From the NCBI GenBank assembly GCA_036939975.1, contig JALLPB010001211.1, positions 1 to 10,693 of the forward strand: a stretch of 10,693 nt of DNA. Direction: 5' to 3'. Each line of letters opens with the position of its first letter. Position 1 is the stretch's first letter. This document shows, in pieces, positions 1 to 8,085 of the stretch. The position numbers and the translations under genes were made by a program. The notes below the pieces were generated by a model that saw only the letters and a list, made by a program, of their open reading frames with translations, had not been told where the DNA came from and did no database searches. The DNA is from Cyclostephanos tholiformis (lineage: Eukaryota > Bacillariophyta > Thalassiosirophyceae > Thalassiosirales > Thalassiosiraceae).

Positions 1-31
1 CTCATAATTTTCTCTTCCTGACCTGAAACAC

Positions 32-1116
32 ATGCCACTTTGTATTCACTTGTTTTATTTCATTTCAGGGAAAAAGTTATCCACCAGCCTAGGTCAATTA
101 TTTGTGTCACAAGTCGACCAATCATTTATTACCATCACAGGGTTTGACTGCTGTTCTTTTGCCACACTTCTGCAAAAATTTGCGCCAGCATTTGATGCCT
201 ACACACTGTTTAACAGGCAGATGGTTGAGCTGAAAGAGGATCCCAAAAAAGGGGGTCATCCAAGGGTGATGCAGCAGAGGATTGCCTTGGTTGGGCTGGT
301 GCTGGTATGGACACAAACAAGAGGGTCCTTGACAGCACTGCAATTAATTTTTGGTCTGTCTTGTACTAACCTCTGTGTTCACTTGCAATTTGGGTGCAGT
401 AATATGGTTGAGGTATTCCGCAATGACCCACTTGCCGCCATTGCCGTTCTACCCATAGAGATGATTGCTGGGTTTATGCAAGCGGTTGCCGCCAGACATC
501 CACAACTACCCGATGTCTGGTCAACAATGGATGAGCTGAAACTTTATCTCCAGCAGTATGGTAAATCCGATGTTCAGGAATGGTTCTACAATGGTTGGAC
601 ACACAACCATTATGTGACTTCTGTCTTTGTTTTTTGTCCCGGCGGCACCATCCCAATTGCCTTTTTCAACGTTCCGGGCACTGTGCATGATAGCCAGATT
701 GCACACTGAGGACAGATCTATGACAAGTTGGATGGAGTGTACAAGGCAACTGGGGGAAAGTGTACTGTGGACTCTGCATTTGGGAAAGTGAATCGGCCAT
801 TCCTCATCAAGTCTTTGCAAGATATCCTTGTGTCTTCTGCAGAAACCAGTGAAGAGCAGAGATTGGAAATAAAATGCAGGCTTCAGGCGACATCAATGAG
901 ACAAGCCATGGAGTGGGAGATGAGGAGTATTCAGTCTTCATTTCCTAGATTGAAAGACCGCTTTGTTTATGAGGAGAGGGGAGAACAGCAAATTGTCTTG
1001 AAATGATTGTGCTACTGGACAATCTTAGAGCACGTCTTGTTGGAATCAACCAGATTAAGAATATTTATATGCCCCATTTGAATGTAAATGCCAATGAAGA
1101 ATTAAACATTACTTAG
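32..1116 (+). pseudogene. PIF/Harbinger-type DDE transposase, nearly complete, broken by one stop and one frameshift
   Basis: This would encode the endonuclease/transposase of a PIF/Harbinger (HARBI1-like, DDE_Tnp_4 class) DNA transposon, which cuts element ends in the nucleus. Numbering from the ATG at 32, catalytic-type acidic residues lie in STMDELKLY (Asp167, codon 530-532), VPGTVHDSQIA (Asp220, codon 689-691), KCTVDSAFG (Asp about 247, codon 770-772) and MEWEMR (Glu about 294, codon 911-913). NGWTHNHYVTSVFVF and SSFPRLKDRFVYEERGE also look family-typical. The TGA at 707-709 interrupts a single frame exactly where Trp (TGG) is expected, and the frame continues to 1003. There the A-run at 1001-1003 lacks one base; the shifted frame continues from ATG 1003 (MIVLLDNLRARLVGINQIKN) to TAG 1114-1116. 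Total length, about 360 residues, is normal for the family. The first 12 or so residues after the ATG look non-conserved, so an upstream exon may exist. The convergent neighbour is the SANT/Myb partner. Family and lesions are well supported; the true N-terminus is not. Confidence 0.88.
60..69 (+). other. Candidate 3' splice site in the 5' part of the transposase
   Basis: A T-rich tract at 49-65 ends in CAG at 66-68, directly before GGAAAAAG. The residues translated before it are hydrophobic and unlike the rest of the transposase, while those after it fit a helical N-terminal domain. This could be the end of an intron whose donor lies before the window. It is inferred from sequence shape only. 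Confidence 0.25.
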
Positions 1117-1194
1117 TATGCTTTATCCTCGACCAATATTTTCCAATGAAGAATTAAACATTACCTAGTAGGCTTTATCCTGGACCAATATTTT
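1091..1194 (+). repeat. 52-bp tandem duplication, two copies
   Basis: Copies at 1091-1142 and 1143-1194 begin CCAATGAAGAATTAAACATT and differ at three positions (T/C, T/G and C/G), with no indels. The first copy contains the last codons and TAG stop of the frameshifted transposase end, so the duplication arose from the C-terminal coding end and 3' flank. It fills most of the gap between the two convergent genes. Confidence 0.95.
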
Positions 1195-1207
1195 TGTCAA
1201 TTTACCT

Positions 1208-2331
1208 CTACCTAATTCGCCCTTCCATCATTTGCTGATTCACCACCATTTTCTTCCTCTCTCTGTCCTGCGGTGGGGGCCAGGATATTGCCCATTGATG
1301 CCCCAAGAATGCCTCCAAATTGCCAATCATGCCAGACATGGTGCTATTATTTTGCATCATTGCCATTAGCATGATGCTCATCATTTGATGCTGAGCTCTG
1401 TTCTCCTCACACTGCATGGCCATTTCCTCACAATGAAGAGCAGTCTCTCTCTCCATTGCCAAACGGCTCTCCTCATGTTGTGCGACCATCTCCTCATGAC
1501 GAAGTCTATGCTCCACCTCCCTAGCCTCCCTCTCTCCTGACTGTTGGGCCATCATCATCGCCATTATATTCTCGAATGACCAGCCACTTGACTCATCGCC
1601 ATCATTGCCATGCCTTGTACGACTGATTGGAGTTTGGAAGGCACGGGATGCTCCTCCCACCAACTTTCCCTGATGGCTTCCTCCTCCTCATTGGTGACCA
1701 CCACCACTGCTGCTTGCTCTGGTGGATCCAACAGCACTTCCACTCTCATTTCCCCCATGACTGCCACCAATTCCCCCATGATTTCCATTGCTCTCCTGGC
1801 CATCTACCCCCCTGCCAATAACAGCCACATCATTGTCCGCCCCCCCCTGAACTTCCCTCCCCTATCCCCCCCAACATGCCCTTCACCTCCATCTCCTCTG
1901 ACATCAAAATAAGCCTCCAGTTCCCTTGGTGGATTTCCCTCTAGAGCTGCCTTGTGACCTAGCACAAATTCCTTTGATTCTGATCCCAAGGAGTTGCTCT
2001 CTGAGGAGGAGGCTGCTAAATCATCAGATAGACCTGTCAAACCATCAACCATTTGGATAATTTTTCTAATAGTTACTTTTGTGTGACGGACATATGCAGG
2101 ACACTTGGGGTCTCCTGTGGAGCCACTCTTACGAACAATTTCTTGAAACTTGCAATGTAGTGATTCAGCTGTCCTTCTGTGCTGTGGAAAGACCTGGTTG
2201 TGAAGTGATGACACAGCATCCCATTCGCTAGCAGCAATTGGCATTAAATTGTCAATGCTATCCAGCAAAAAGTTGATCTTACTGAGATGGAACTTTGCTC
2301 CACGCTTGCCAGGCATTACGAAGGTGCACAA
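1208..2331 (-). pseudogene. SANT/Myb-like protein (DUF6818-type), second ORF of the Harbinger element, frame-broken
   Basis: PIF/Harbinger elements usually encode, besides the transposase, a SANT/Myb-like protein that helps the transposase enter the nucleus and bind element ends; this looks like that gene. The N-terminal part (2331 down to about 2050) has the pattern of a compact helical DNA-binding domain: PGKRGAKFHLSKINFLLDSI, EWDAVSSLHNQVFPQHRRTA, SLHCKFQEIVRKSGSTGD and CPAYVRHTK. A Ser/acidic stretch and a Gly-rich linker follow. Translation should start at Met1 or more likely Met6 (MPGKRG, ATG at 2316). The frame stops at TAG 1804-1806 beside G-runs of 6, 8 and 7 on the coding strand (1807-1812, 1840-1847, 1866-1872). 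It reopens in the same frame (EEEEAIRESWWEEH, about 1705-1660), then shifts near 1610-1660 into the frame ending at 1208. That last part (RTRHGNDGDES, then a Glu/Met/His-rich coiled-coil-like segment) is probably the original C-terminus. The Gly linker may have decayed by slippage. The exact number of lesions is uncertain. Confidence 0.78.
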
Positions 2332-2362
2332 TTGCGATGTGTGAGAGTTGCTTTTTTGTATG

Positions 2363-2509
2363 TTTGTGATGGTTTGAGATTTTATGATGGCTTGGTATAC
2401 AAGAGATTGCGTATACCAAGAGTCACAAAATTTTGTGATTTGTGACCAGCTTGGCGAGCCATTTTGTGATTTTGTGACGGGATCAGCAATATTTTTTATG
2501 AATCACAAA
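2363..2509. repeat. Cluster of seven TTTGTGA motifs, possible subterminal repeats of the Harbinger element
   Basis: TTTGTGA occurs at 2363, 2432, 2439, 2463 and 2471 on the plus strand, and as TCACAAA at 2423 and 2503. The copies at 2423 and 2432 form the perfect 16-bp palindrome TCACAAAATTTTGTGA (2423-2438). The cluster starts about 30 bp 5' of the SANT/Myb-like gene, where the right end of the element should lie. Clustered short motifs near the ends are typical transposase or Myb-protein binding sites, but that role here is inferred. Confidence 0.5.
2391..2420. repeat. Perfect 10-bp inverted repeat with a 10-nt loop
   Basis: CTTGGTATAC (2391-2400) and GTATACCAAG (2411-2420) are exact reverse complements around AAGAGATTGC. 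Each arm also contains the palindrome GTATAC. It abuts the TTTGTGA cluster and may belong to the same end structure. No T-tract or other terminator sign follows. Confidence 0.8.
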
Positions 2510-2765
2510 CACAAAAAGAGATATGGGACTGCTCCAGTGTGTAGCTGGCTGCATCCTAAAGTGCCACTTGTTTGACATGGTTTAGGGGGTGTATCTTCAG
2601 CAGTCAGTGCTATGGGGTATTGTCATGCTCAAAAAAACTTTGTATCTCAAAAAAATTGCACCTCACCAAAAATCCTACGTGGGAATATGTGAAATAAGTC
2701 TGCATATGGCCACTCATCAATAAATTTGACAACCATGACAAGCTGCTGCCCCCTCCTTTCTTCAC
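2510..2765. other. Non-coding stretch between two transposon remnants
   Basis: Nothing recognisable was found. The only noticeable item is two AAAAAA runs near 2631-2656 within CTCAAAAAAA-type sequence. The right end of the first Harbinger element and the left end of the second one may lie here, but their terminal inverted repeats cannot be paired because the first element's other end is outside the window. Confidence 0.4.
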
Positions 2766-3624
2766 ATGACAGGTTTGACCTGGTGGTCTTTTACAATGCT
2801 TCTTGACTACCTATTTGACCTCGTGGTCATTGCACATCTCCACATGTGCCAATGCGGACGGCCTTTATGGATGTGCCCCAACAAGTATCTTGGTCTGTGG
2901 CTATTTTATTTGGGATGTGCTATGCAGTACAAACATCTGTGCCTGATTTTTGGTGTCACACCTTTGGTTGGCGGCCAGGTGATTTGGTTGATGCTGAGGA
3001 AGGTGGTTCAGAAGTTGAGTGATCCCCCACTTGTCAGGTCAAGTTTCCTAATGCCATGAAGATGAGGGAATTTGGCAACATGGTCCAATTGAGAGAAATG
3101 CTGGTCAACAACATATTGGATTCATAGAATGTGTTTGTAATAAATAAATGCTTAGGAAAATTTACAGCTCTACCAGGCTAAACTGCAGACATGATAGTCT
3201 TTTTAAATGCCATATGTGTGATCATACAGCATGGTCGCCGGGGGCAGCAGATGGTTGTCTCTTTGGGTGTCTCACCGGGAGCAAGTTGAGGATGCAACTT
3301 CGACGTATAAATGTATCGGCTGTGTAATCCATTCCTCAGTCAGGGTTTCTCAAACGTTTGTTTGAGGCATTGCCTGCTGAGGTGGTGGAGGGGTGTGAGT
3401 GTTTCCTGGTTGGCATCTCATGGCGCAGTTTGCACTCCATCTGCTGGACCAAGTCGCTGAAGTCATACCTGTTTGCTTACGGTCCTGACGGCAAGGTATT
3501 CTTTGCAGCAATCAAGTTCTCAGGGAGTTGGAGAGATAGCACTTTGATAGCTTGGTGTTTGCATCACATGAAGTTAATAATTGGCTTACTGTCGGATATG
3601 CAATTTAAGAAATATGCAGCATAG
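2766..3624 (+). pseudogene. Second, more decayed PIF/Harbinger-like transposase of a different lineage
   Basis: Three pieces resemble a HARBI1-like transposase. At 2766-3040, helical N-terminal sequence leads into LGLWLFYLGCAMQYKHLCLI and FGVTPLVGG, in the place where Harbinger transposases have a helix-turn-helix (compare RGSLTALQLIFGLSCTNL in the first copy). A frameshift near 3035-3040 moves the reading to KFPNAMKMREFGNMVQLREM, which ends at TAG 3125-3127. After about 330 bp of poorly recognisable sequence, a third piece (open from 3328; recognisable from about 3457 to 3590) has LFAYGPDGKVFFAAIKFSGS and LHHMK. This corresponds to FVFCPGGTIPIAFFNVPG in the first copy, the strand region between the first two catalytic Asp residues. 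The first catalytic Asp region and everything after the GSW-type motif are missing or unreadable. The two copies share no long stretch of sequence, so they come from different lineages. Confidence 0.65.
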
Positions 3625-4369
3625 GAGAATTGTGAGAAAGGGTATTGCTACATACACCCGAATTGCCCAATCTCACTGAATCCTACTATGATAAGATACA
3701 TCTTTGACAAGATAGCCATCTTCCACTCTACAAGATGACTTCATTAATAACCAAGACTCCTATTGCACCTGCTGCATTTGGTTCAATAAATTTTCTGCAC
3801 TTTGTCATGGTGATGTCCATGATTGTGCACACGTTTGTTGGTTGTATGTTGAATAGAAACCCCAGCTGTCCAGAGAAAATATTAAAAAAACTATTTGTAG
3901 ATTTTTCTCTCTTAGCTTCCCATTTACAAGACTTTTGTTTTTTTTTGTTTTCTAAACTGCATATCCAACGGTATATACTGTAGAGGTTTTATAGCTCTAA
4001 AAAAATTAGGCAACAATTGAAGATATGGCCATACAAGATTAAGGTGTATTTATTGCGTATCTAGCCTGTCTGTGGTATCCTGCATACAAATGTACCAGGT
4101 TCCAGAACCCCTTTAGTAAATAAATTATTTTCATTTTTTGCCACAACCATGGTGTAGAGCGGCTTTGGCCCCTACCGCACTCCATGGCCTGACAGCATAG
4201 GCGCAAGCACATTGGGATCATCCCCACATTGGGACAATGATAATTGTGCCTTGTTTTGTAAGAATCGCCTAACAGCCAGAACATATGATACACATTGAGC
4301 AGTTTGCGTAATTTTTAGACCATCAAGTAATATTTAGATGATCAGATACCATACAATCACATTACCACA
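3625..4369. other. No identifiable gene; AT-rich relic sequence
   Basis: Short open frames exist on both strands (3735-3983 plus, 4039-4293 minus), but neither shows a family motif or convincing coding character, and I do not call them. Visible items are a T-rich tract around 3935-3952 and a 10-bp direct repeat, CACATTGGGA, at 4208-4217 and 4225-4234. The 3' end of the downstream minus-strand transposon should fall in this stretch, but I could not identify a terminal repeat. Confidence 0.5.
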
Positions 4370-6674
4370 TTATAGAAACATCTCCTTTGTCATGTCCTTG
4401 GTTCTCTCATCTGACACCAGTGAAGCAAGAGCTTCCTCCTCATCCAACTTATTCAATATTTGCCTTAGTTTGTCCTCTTCTTGCATCAGAGCTAGCTCCT
4501 GCCATTATGCCATGTCCCCAATATCAATCATATCTGTTGATAGACTATGCAATCTCTCTTTGTTCTCTTTCATCCACTGTGAATCCAAGAGAGGTGGCTT
4601 CCCCTTTGCCTCAATCTGACTCCACTTGGCAAACTTGTCCTCCTTTTTCCAATTGACACCCAGGGACTTTCCACCTGGTGCCATCCCAACAATATTTTCA
4701 ACTTGTGCACAAAATATGACTTGACAGTCCTCCCTTCTTGCCCGAGGATGGCAAGTGCCCTCTCCACCGGTTCCTGCTGGCAAAGACAGGACTTCTTCTC
4801 CTTCTCTAATGTGGTTCTCTTGATGCTCCTGGTTTTCATTTCAATGGAAATGAAGATGTTGTCATGAGTGACATGTGTCCCCCCATTCAACATTTTGAAC
4901 TGACCACCATGAGATATTGCATCAGCCAGTGCCTGCTGATGTTCCACAGTGTACAGCAGTGTGATGGGTATGTTTCTTCCTCTTCCACCTTGAATGGAGC
5001 CTGCAGCCCCACTGACTATCAACCTGGCACGAGCAAGAGCCTGGATAGCCATGTTGTTTGCTGTTTGGATCGCTTGACAATCCTCATCAGTATTCCCAGT
5101 TTTGCCAATCATTCTCAGGGATTCCCAGGTGGCACCTTCCTTTGTAGCAGCACCCACCTTTGACCATGCTGCTAGGCATTGCTTTTGTGACAACCTCTTC
5201 TAGAATGTACTGTTTTCCACCTCAAAGTCAGTCTCATGGTTGACACCACCAAACAAAGACAAGCCAGAAAACTTTGGCTGGAGGTAGTGGCTTTTCTTCT
5301 TCTCAAGCCTCGCTTCAACAATTAAACAATTAGGTCAAGGTTTACCAAGAATTGAGTCTTGAAGAGCCCATAGCATTGATCAGTCTCTTGCATCGCATGA
5401 GTAATATTTGGAACCCAAGGGACAAAGCCCAACATCTTCAACTTGGAGTTGAGGCAAAGATTCATACTGCGTGGGCCGCTGTCAACTTTAATGATGACAC
5501 ATTTCCCTGGCTTGACTTTTGCATTGGGATAGAGTGGCACGATGGGTTGAGCGTGTACTTCTTAAACTCATCATCATCCATTCCTCCTTTCTCATTCATT
5601 CCAAAGGAGACAGGCCACACCTTCTCAACATTATTCCCAAAGGTTTCAATAACTTGTGGTGCATGCTCAGTGACATCATAGTTGAATCACATTGTGTCAC
5701 TTGCCTTTGTGCATGTCTGGTATTGGATGTTGTCTTGTCGAAGTTCCAGATGCTAGTAGGCAGCTGCTCTTTGGGAAACATCACCTTTCTGCTGATCAGA
5801 TCGCTCATCCCCATCCCCAACTCAATGAGATCATGCTCCCAATTATTGAACCACATCCCTATATTCTGGTACTTTGTCCAGTGAATCCTCCTGTCCTCTG
5901 CATTGTTTGCCTTTGTCTTTGATTGCTGTTGCTCAAGGACACAACTAAGGAGCTTTGAGTGGCTTGGCATGCCAATGCAGTTGCTGGCCGCCAATGCCTC
6001 CGTTGAGTGGTCCAACCCTCCTCTTTAGACCTAGCAATCAGTTAAGCCCTTTCCATTGGGTACTACAAATGTAAATCTCAAAGACAATGCACAGATTCTG
6101 GAAATGATGCTCCGAATGTTCACCTTTGGTCCACATTGTAGTGGCAACACACCAATCATGCCCTCCTTCACTTTCTTCTGGATCATCCAGGAGAAAATAT
6201 CCACCTTGAACTCATTCTGAATTAAGTCACACACAGCCCTCACTGACATTCCTTCTTTTCCTTTTGCCTTCTTTCTTACGTAGATAATTGTACCATCCTT
6301 AAATATGCTTTGTTCAGTTGGCATTTCTTATGTACCCTTTCCGTTCAATGGGCTTGGATGGCCTCTGCTTGCCAGCAAGTTCTCTTCACATTTGCTGGAG
6401 GGGAAGCAACCAGAAATGGAGATGACACTTCGCTTTCATGTGTCAGCTGTGTCAGAGAAGACAGGCCACTATCGGAGGCACCAGCACATTCAACAGGCAT
6501 AGGTAGTGCAGGAGGAGCAATTGGAGGTGTCGGGATGGATTTGCCATGAGAGCTTTTTGTCCCGGCCCAGCAATAGACCCACATGTACTTCACCTTGTCA
6601 GCGATCTCCTCAGGCGTAAAACTGACCAGTTTTGTAGCCTCCAGAATGGAGGTACCCAACAGCATCTTGGACAT
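4370..6674 (-). pseudogene. Long DDE transposase of the IS630-Tc1-mariner/pogo class, multiply disrupted
   Basis: Read from 6674 downward, the parts line up as one large transposase of roughly 750 codons. An N-terminal region (6674-6345) starts the series. A helix-turn-helix-like part follows at 6324-6031 (GMSVRAVCDLIQNEFKVD, KKVKEGMIGVLPLQCGPK). A catalytic core begins with RRIHWTKYQNIGMWFNNWE and IWNFDKT (Asp codon 5737-5739), then FGMNEKGGMDDDEFKKY (about 5590-5540), VIIKVDSGPR (Asp codon 5481-5483) and HAMQETDQCYG (Glu 32 and Asp 34 residues later, codon 5379-5381). This spacing fits a DD(32-34)D/E core. The tail has CLAAWSKVGAA, GGTHVTHDNIFI, a Lys/Glu-rich helix and ALAILGQEG, ending at TAA near 4370-4372. 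Lesions include a frame change between 6345 and 6324, stops at 6031-6033 and 6025-6027, an apparent internal deletion after NFDKT, a frameshift near 5555, an 8-bp duplication at 5317-5332, a TAG after VENSTF (near 5212), a frameshift at 4650-4685 and TAA at 4505-4507. It is clearly dead. I recognise the class, not a named family. Confidence 0.75.
5317..5332. repeat. 8-bp tandem duplication inside the DDE transposase
   Basis: AACAATTA occurs at 5317-5324 and immediately again at 5325-5332. On the coding strand this reads TAATTGTT twice. Removing one copy joins the frame ending NLDLIV directly to EARLEKKKSHYL, which continues the transposase, so this event caused the frameshift there. Confidence 0.85.
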
Positions 6675-6964
6675 GCAAATCTACTTGCATGTGAATCTTT
6701 GGCATTTGGCATGTTATAGGTTTGACTGGCCAATAGTTCATGCTGATTTGACTGCATTGAGGAGATGTTGTGCATATAATGATAGTGTCTAGACAAATTT
6801 GGTGAATTGTTGAACCTTATTACTGTAAAAATGGTGCATCAGGCAGCGATGTGCCAATTTGCAACCAGAGGTGTTTTATCTCAATATGACCGGAAGGACC
6901 TGCCTCTAACGACTGTGCATTCTAATCGGTCAGTCTAATGTAGACTTAAAGAGTCAACTATGAA
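6675..6964. other. 5' flank of the minus-strand transposase; no gene seen
   Basis: Upstream of the recognisable transposase start there are only short frames without motifs. The sequence contains a small inverted repeat, AGTCTA/TAGACT with a 3-nt loop (6932-6946). The upstream end of the transposon should lie here, but no terminal repeat pairing with the 3625-4369 side was found by eye. Confidence 0.4.
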
Positions 6965-7384
6965 TGAATTTTCTAAAGGTTGGATCCATTCTGGACTCAT
7001 CACAAAAACAAGTCCCGAGTCCAGAATTGACCCACAGGGCACAAGTTTGTGTTGGACCAGCGAGTACCCATACTCAGACTCGCACATTCGGAGTCCAGGT
7101 TGAGTCCAGGTTTTAGGCACTTTTGGGGGCATGCAAGCTATCCCCCCTTTTTGCCCTCTTTTTCTGGCTGATAATAGTGTAACTAGGTACGTACGTTACA
7201 GGATGTATTGTCACTTCAACGCACCTCTCCTTTCAACTCAATCTAGGTACCTACATATGCACATATGTGCATGAACTCAGTGGACTCGGAACCCATGGGT
7301 GGTATGTCCGAATCCGGGTACTTGCCCAAGACTCACCAGACTCAACCCGTTGGACTCAGGGTGGATCCACCTTTAGAATTTTCA
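6965..7384. mobile_element. MITE-like element with terminal inverted repeats, rich in GAGTC/GACTC
   Basis: The left end, TGAATTTTCTAAAGGT (6965-6980), and the right end, ACCTTTAGAATTTTCA (7369-7384), are inverted copies with two mismatches. The similarity runs on inward: TGGATCC then a GGACTC motif on the left, and GGACTC then GTGGATCC on the right. The pentamer GAGTC or GACTC occurs nine times between 6993 and 7357, on both arms, and the interior holds the 16-bp palindrome ATGCACATATGTGCAT (7257-7272). At 420 bp without coding capacity it fits a miniature inverted-repeat or foldback element. I found no clear target-site duplication, so the outer boundaries may be off by a few bases. Confidence 0.6.
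7257..7272. repeat. Perfect 16-bp palindrome
   Basis: ATGCACATATGTGCAT is its own reverse complement. It lies in the right half of the inverted-repeat element, about 60 bp after another small palindromic patch (GTACGTAC, near 7189-7196). Confidence 0.9.
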
Positions 7385-7506
7385 CCCTGGAGGTTGTGGG
7401 AAAACTGACAATTTACCCCGTTGGACTGATTTTTGGCTGAGATTTTTTACATAAAACTTTGCTGGGTAAAAATGTGAATCTGTGAGAGATCCTGTGCAAA
7501 AATGCT

Positions 7507-7597
7507 ATCTGTGAATCTGCAAGATTTACACATTATCTGTGAAACTTGCACAAGGATCTGTGAAACTTACACAAGGACTGCGAACTTGCACCACAAG
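7507..7597 (+). repeat. Degenerate 21-bp tandem repeats
   Basis: Two adjacent 21-bp units at 7535-7555 and 7556-7576 begin ATCTGTGAAACTT and end ACAAGG; they differ at one base. A more diverged unit follows at 7577-7597, and a related one (starting ATCTGTGAATCTGCAAG) sits at 7507-7527. The array is non-coding. Confidence 0.85.
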
Positions 7598-8085
7598 AAC
7601 AAAGCTAGACACAACAACATGAAACATAACATGACATATTAAGATAGTATGGTTTAAGTTAAGAAACCTCCTCCTGGCTACGAACATAGCCACCACCACC
7701 CCAACCCCCCTCTATGGTCAGAATGAACTTTATCACCCCCCTCAGCCCGATTTTGTGCCATCTGATATTGGAAAACAAGCTGTTGGGACGCACTCATCAA
7801 GCAGGCTGCCTAGGAATGACAAACAAGAAGGTAGAGGTTGAAGTGGTTGAGCTGTTAACCCGTATTGGTTGAGGTCGTGCTATTGAGCCTTAGAGGTTGA
7901 GGTCAAGCCATAGAGGTTGAGGCCAAGACATTGAGGTTGAGGTGGTGGAGCTGTCCAGCTGTCAATGTCTTAACCATGGGGGGGTATCAGTTGTTCTCTC
8001 AGTTTTGCATTGATGCATTTGACCATGACAAGGTGATCATCTCCATTGTCCACTGTGTCGGGGACATCGGTGCACTCTTGCCCTT
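7598..8085. other. Non-coding intergenic stretch
   Basis: Apart from the short tandem array at 7871-7950, nothing was identified. An open frame on the plus strand through 7931-8239 passes through the array and into the EcoRI-site-rich element. Its translation shows no domain or compositional sign of a gene, so it is not annotated as one. Confidence 0.5.
7871..7950 (+). repeat. 20-bp tandem repeats based on GAGGTTGAGG
   Basis: TAGAGGTTGAGGTCAAGCCA (7891-7910) is followed by a copy with two changes (7911-7930) and a third that keeps only its first half (7931-7950). Further fragments, such as GGTTGAGGTCGTGC before 7891 and GAGGTTGAAGTGG near 7832, suggest a longer array now decayed. The period is not a multiple of three. 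Confidence 0.8.

Noticed and set aside
354..399. Possible 46-nt intron with GT, TACTAAC and CAG in the first transposase
   Set aside because: The frame is open and transposase-like straight through it (FGLSCTNL and following), and removing 46 nt would break the frame.
1610..1912. Open frames on the plus strand opposite the SANT/Myb-like gene
   Set aside because: Ser/Pro/Thr-rich composition is explained as the antisense of the Gly-rich linker and coiled-coil part of the minus-strand gene.
3735..3983. Plus-strand frame of 82 codons
   Set aside because: No motif, no family resemblance, AT-rich relic sequence around it; a short frame like this is expected by chance.
4039..4293. Minus-strand frame of 84 codons, Cys- and Met-containing
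   Set aside because: It lies past the C-terminal stop of the DDE transposase and shows no motif; I could not link it to any element.
5352..5884. Plus-strand frames across the catalytic core of the DDE transposase
   Set aside because: They are antisense shadows; the minus strand holds clear DDE motifs at the same positions.
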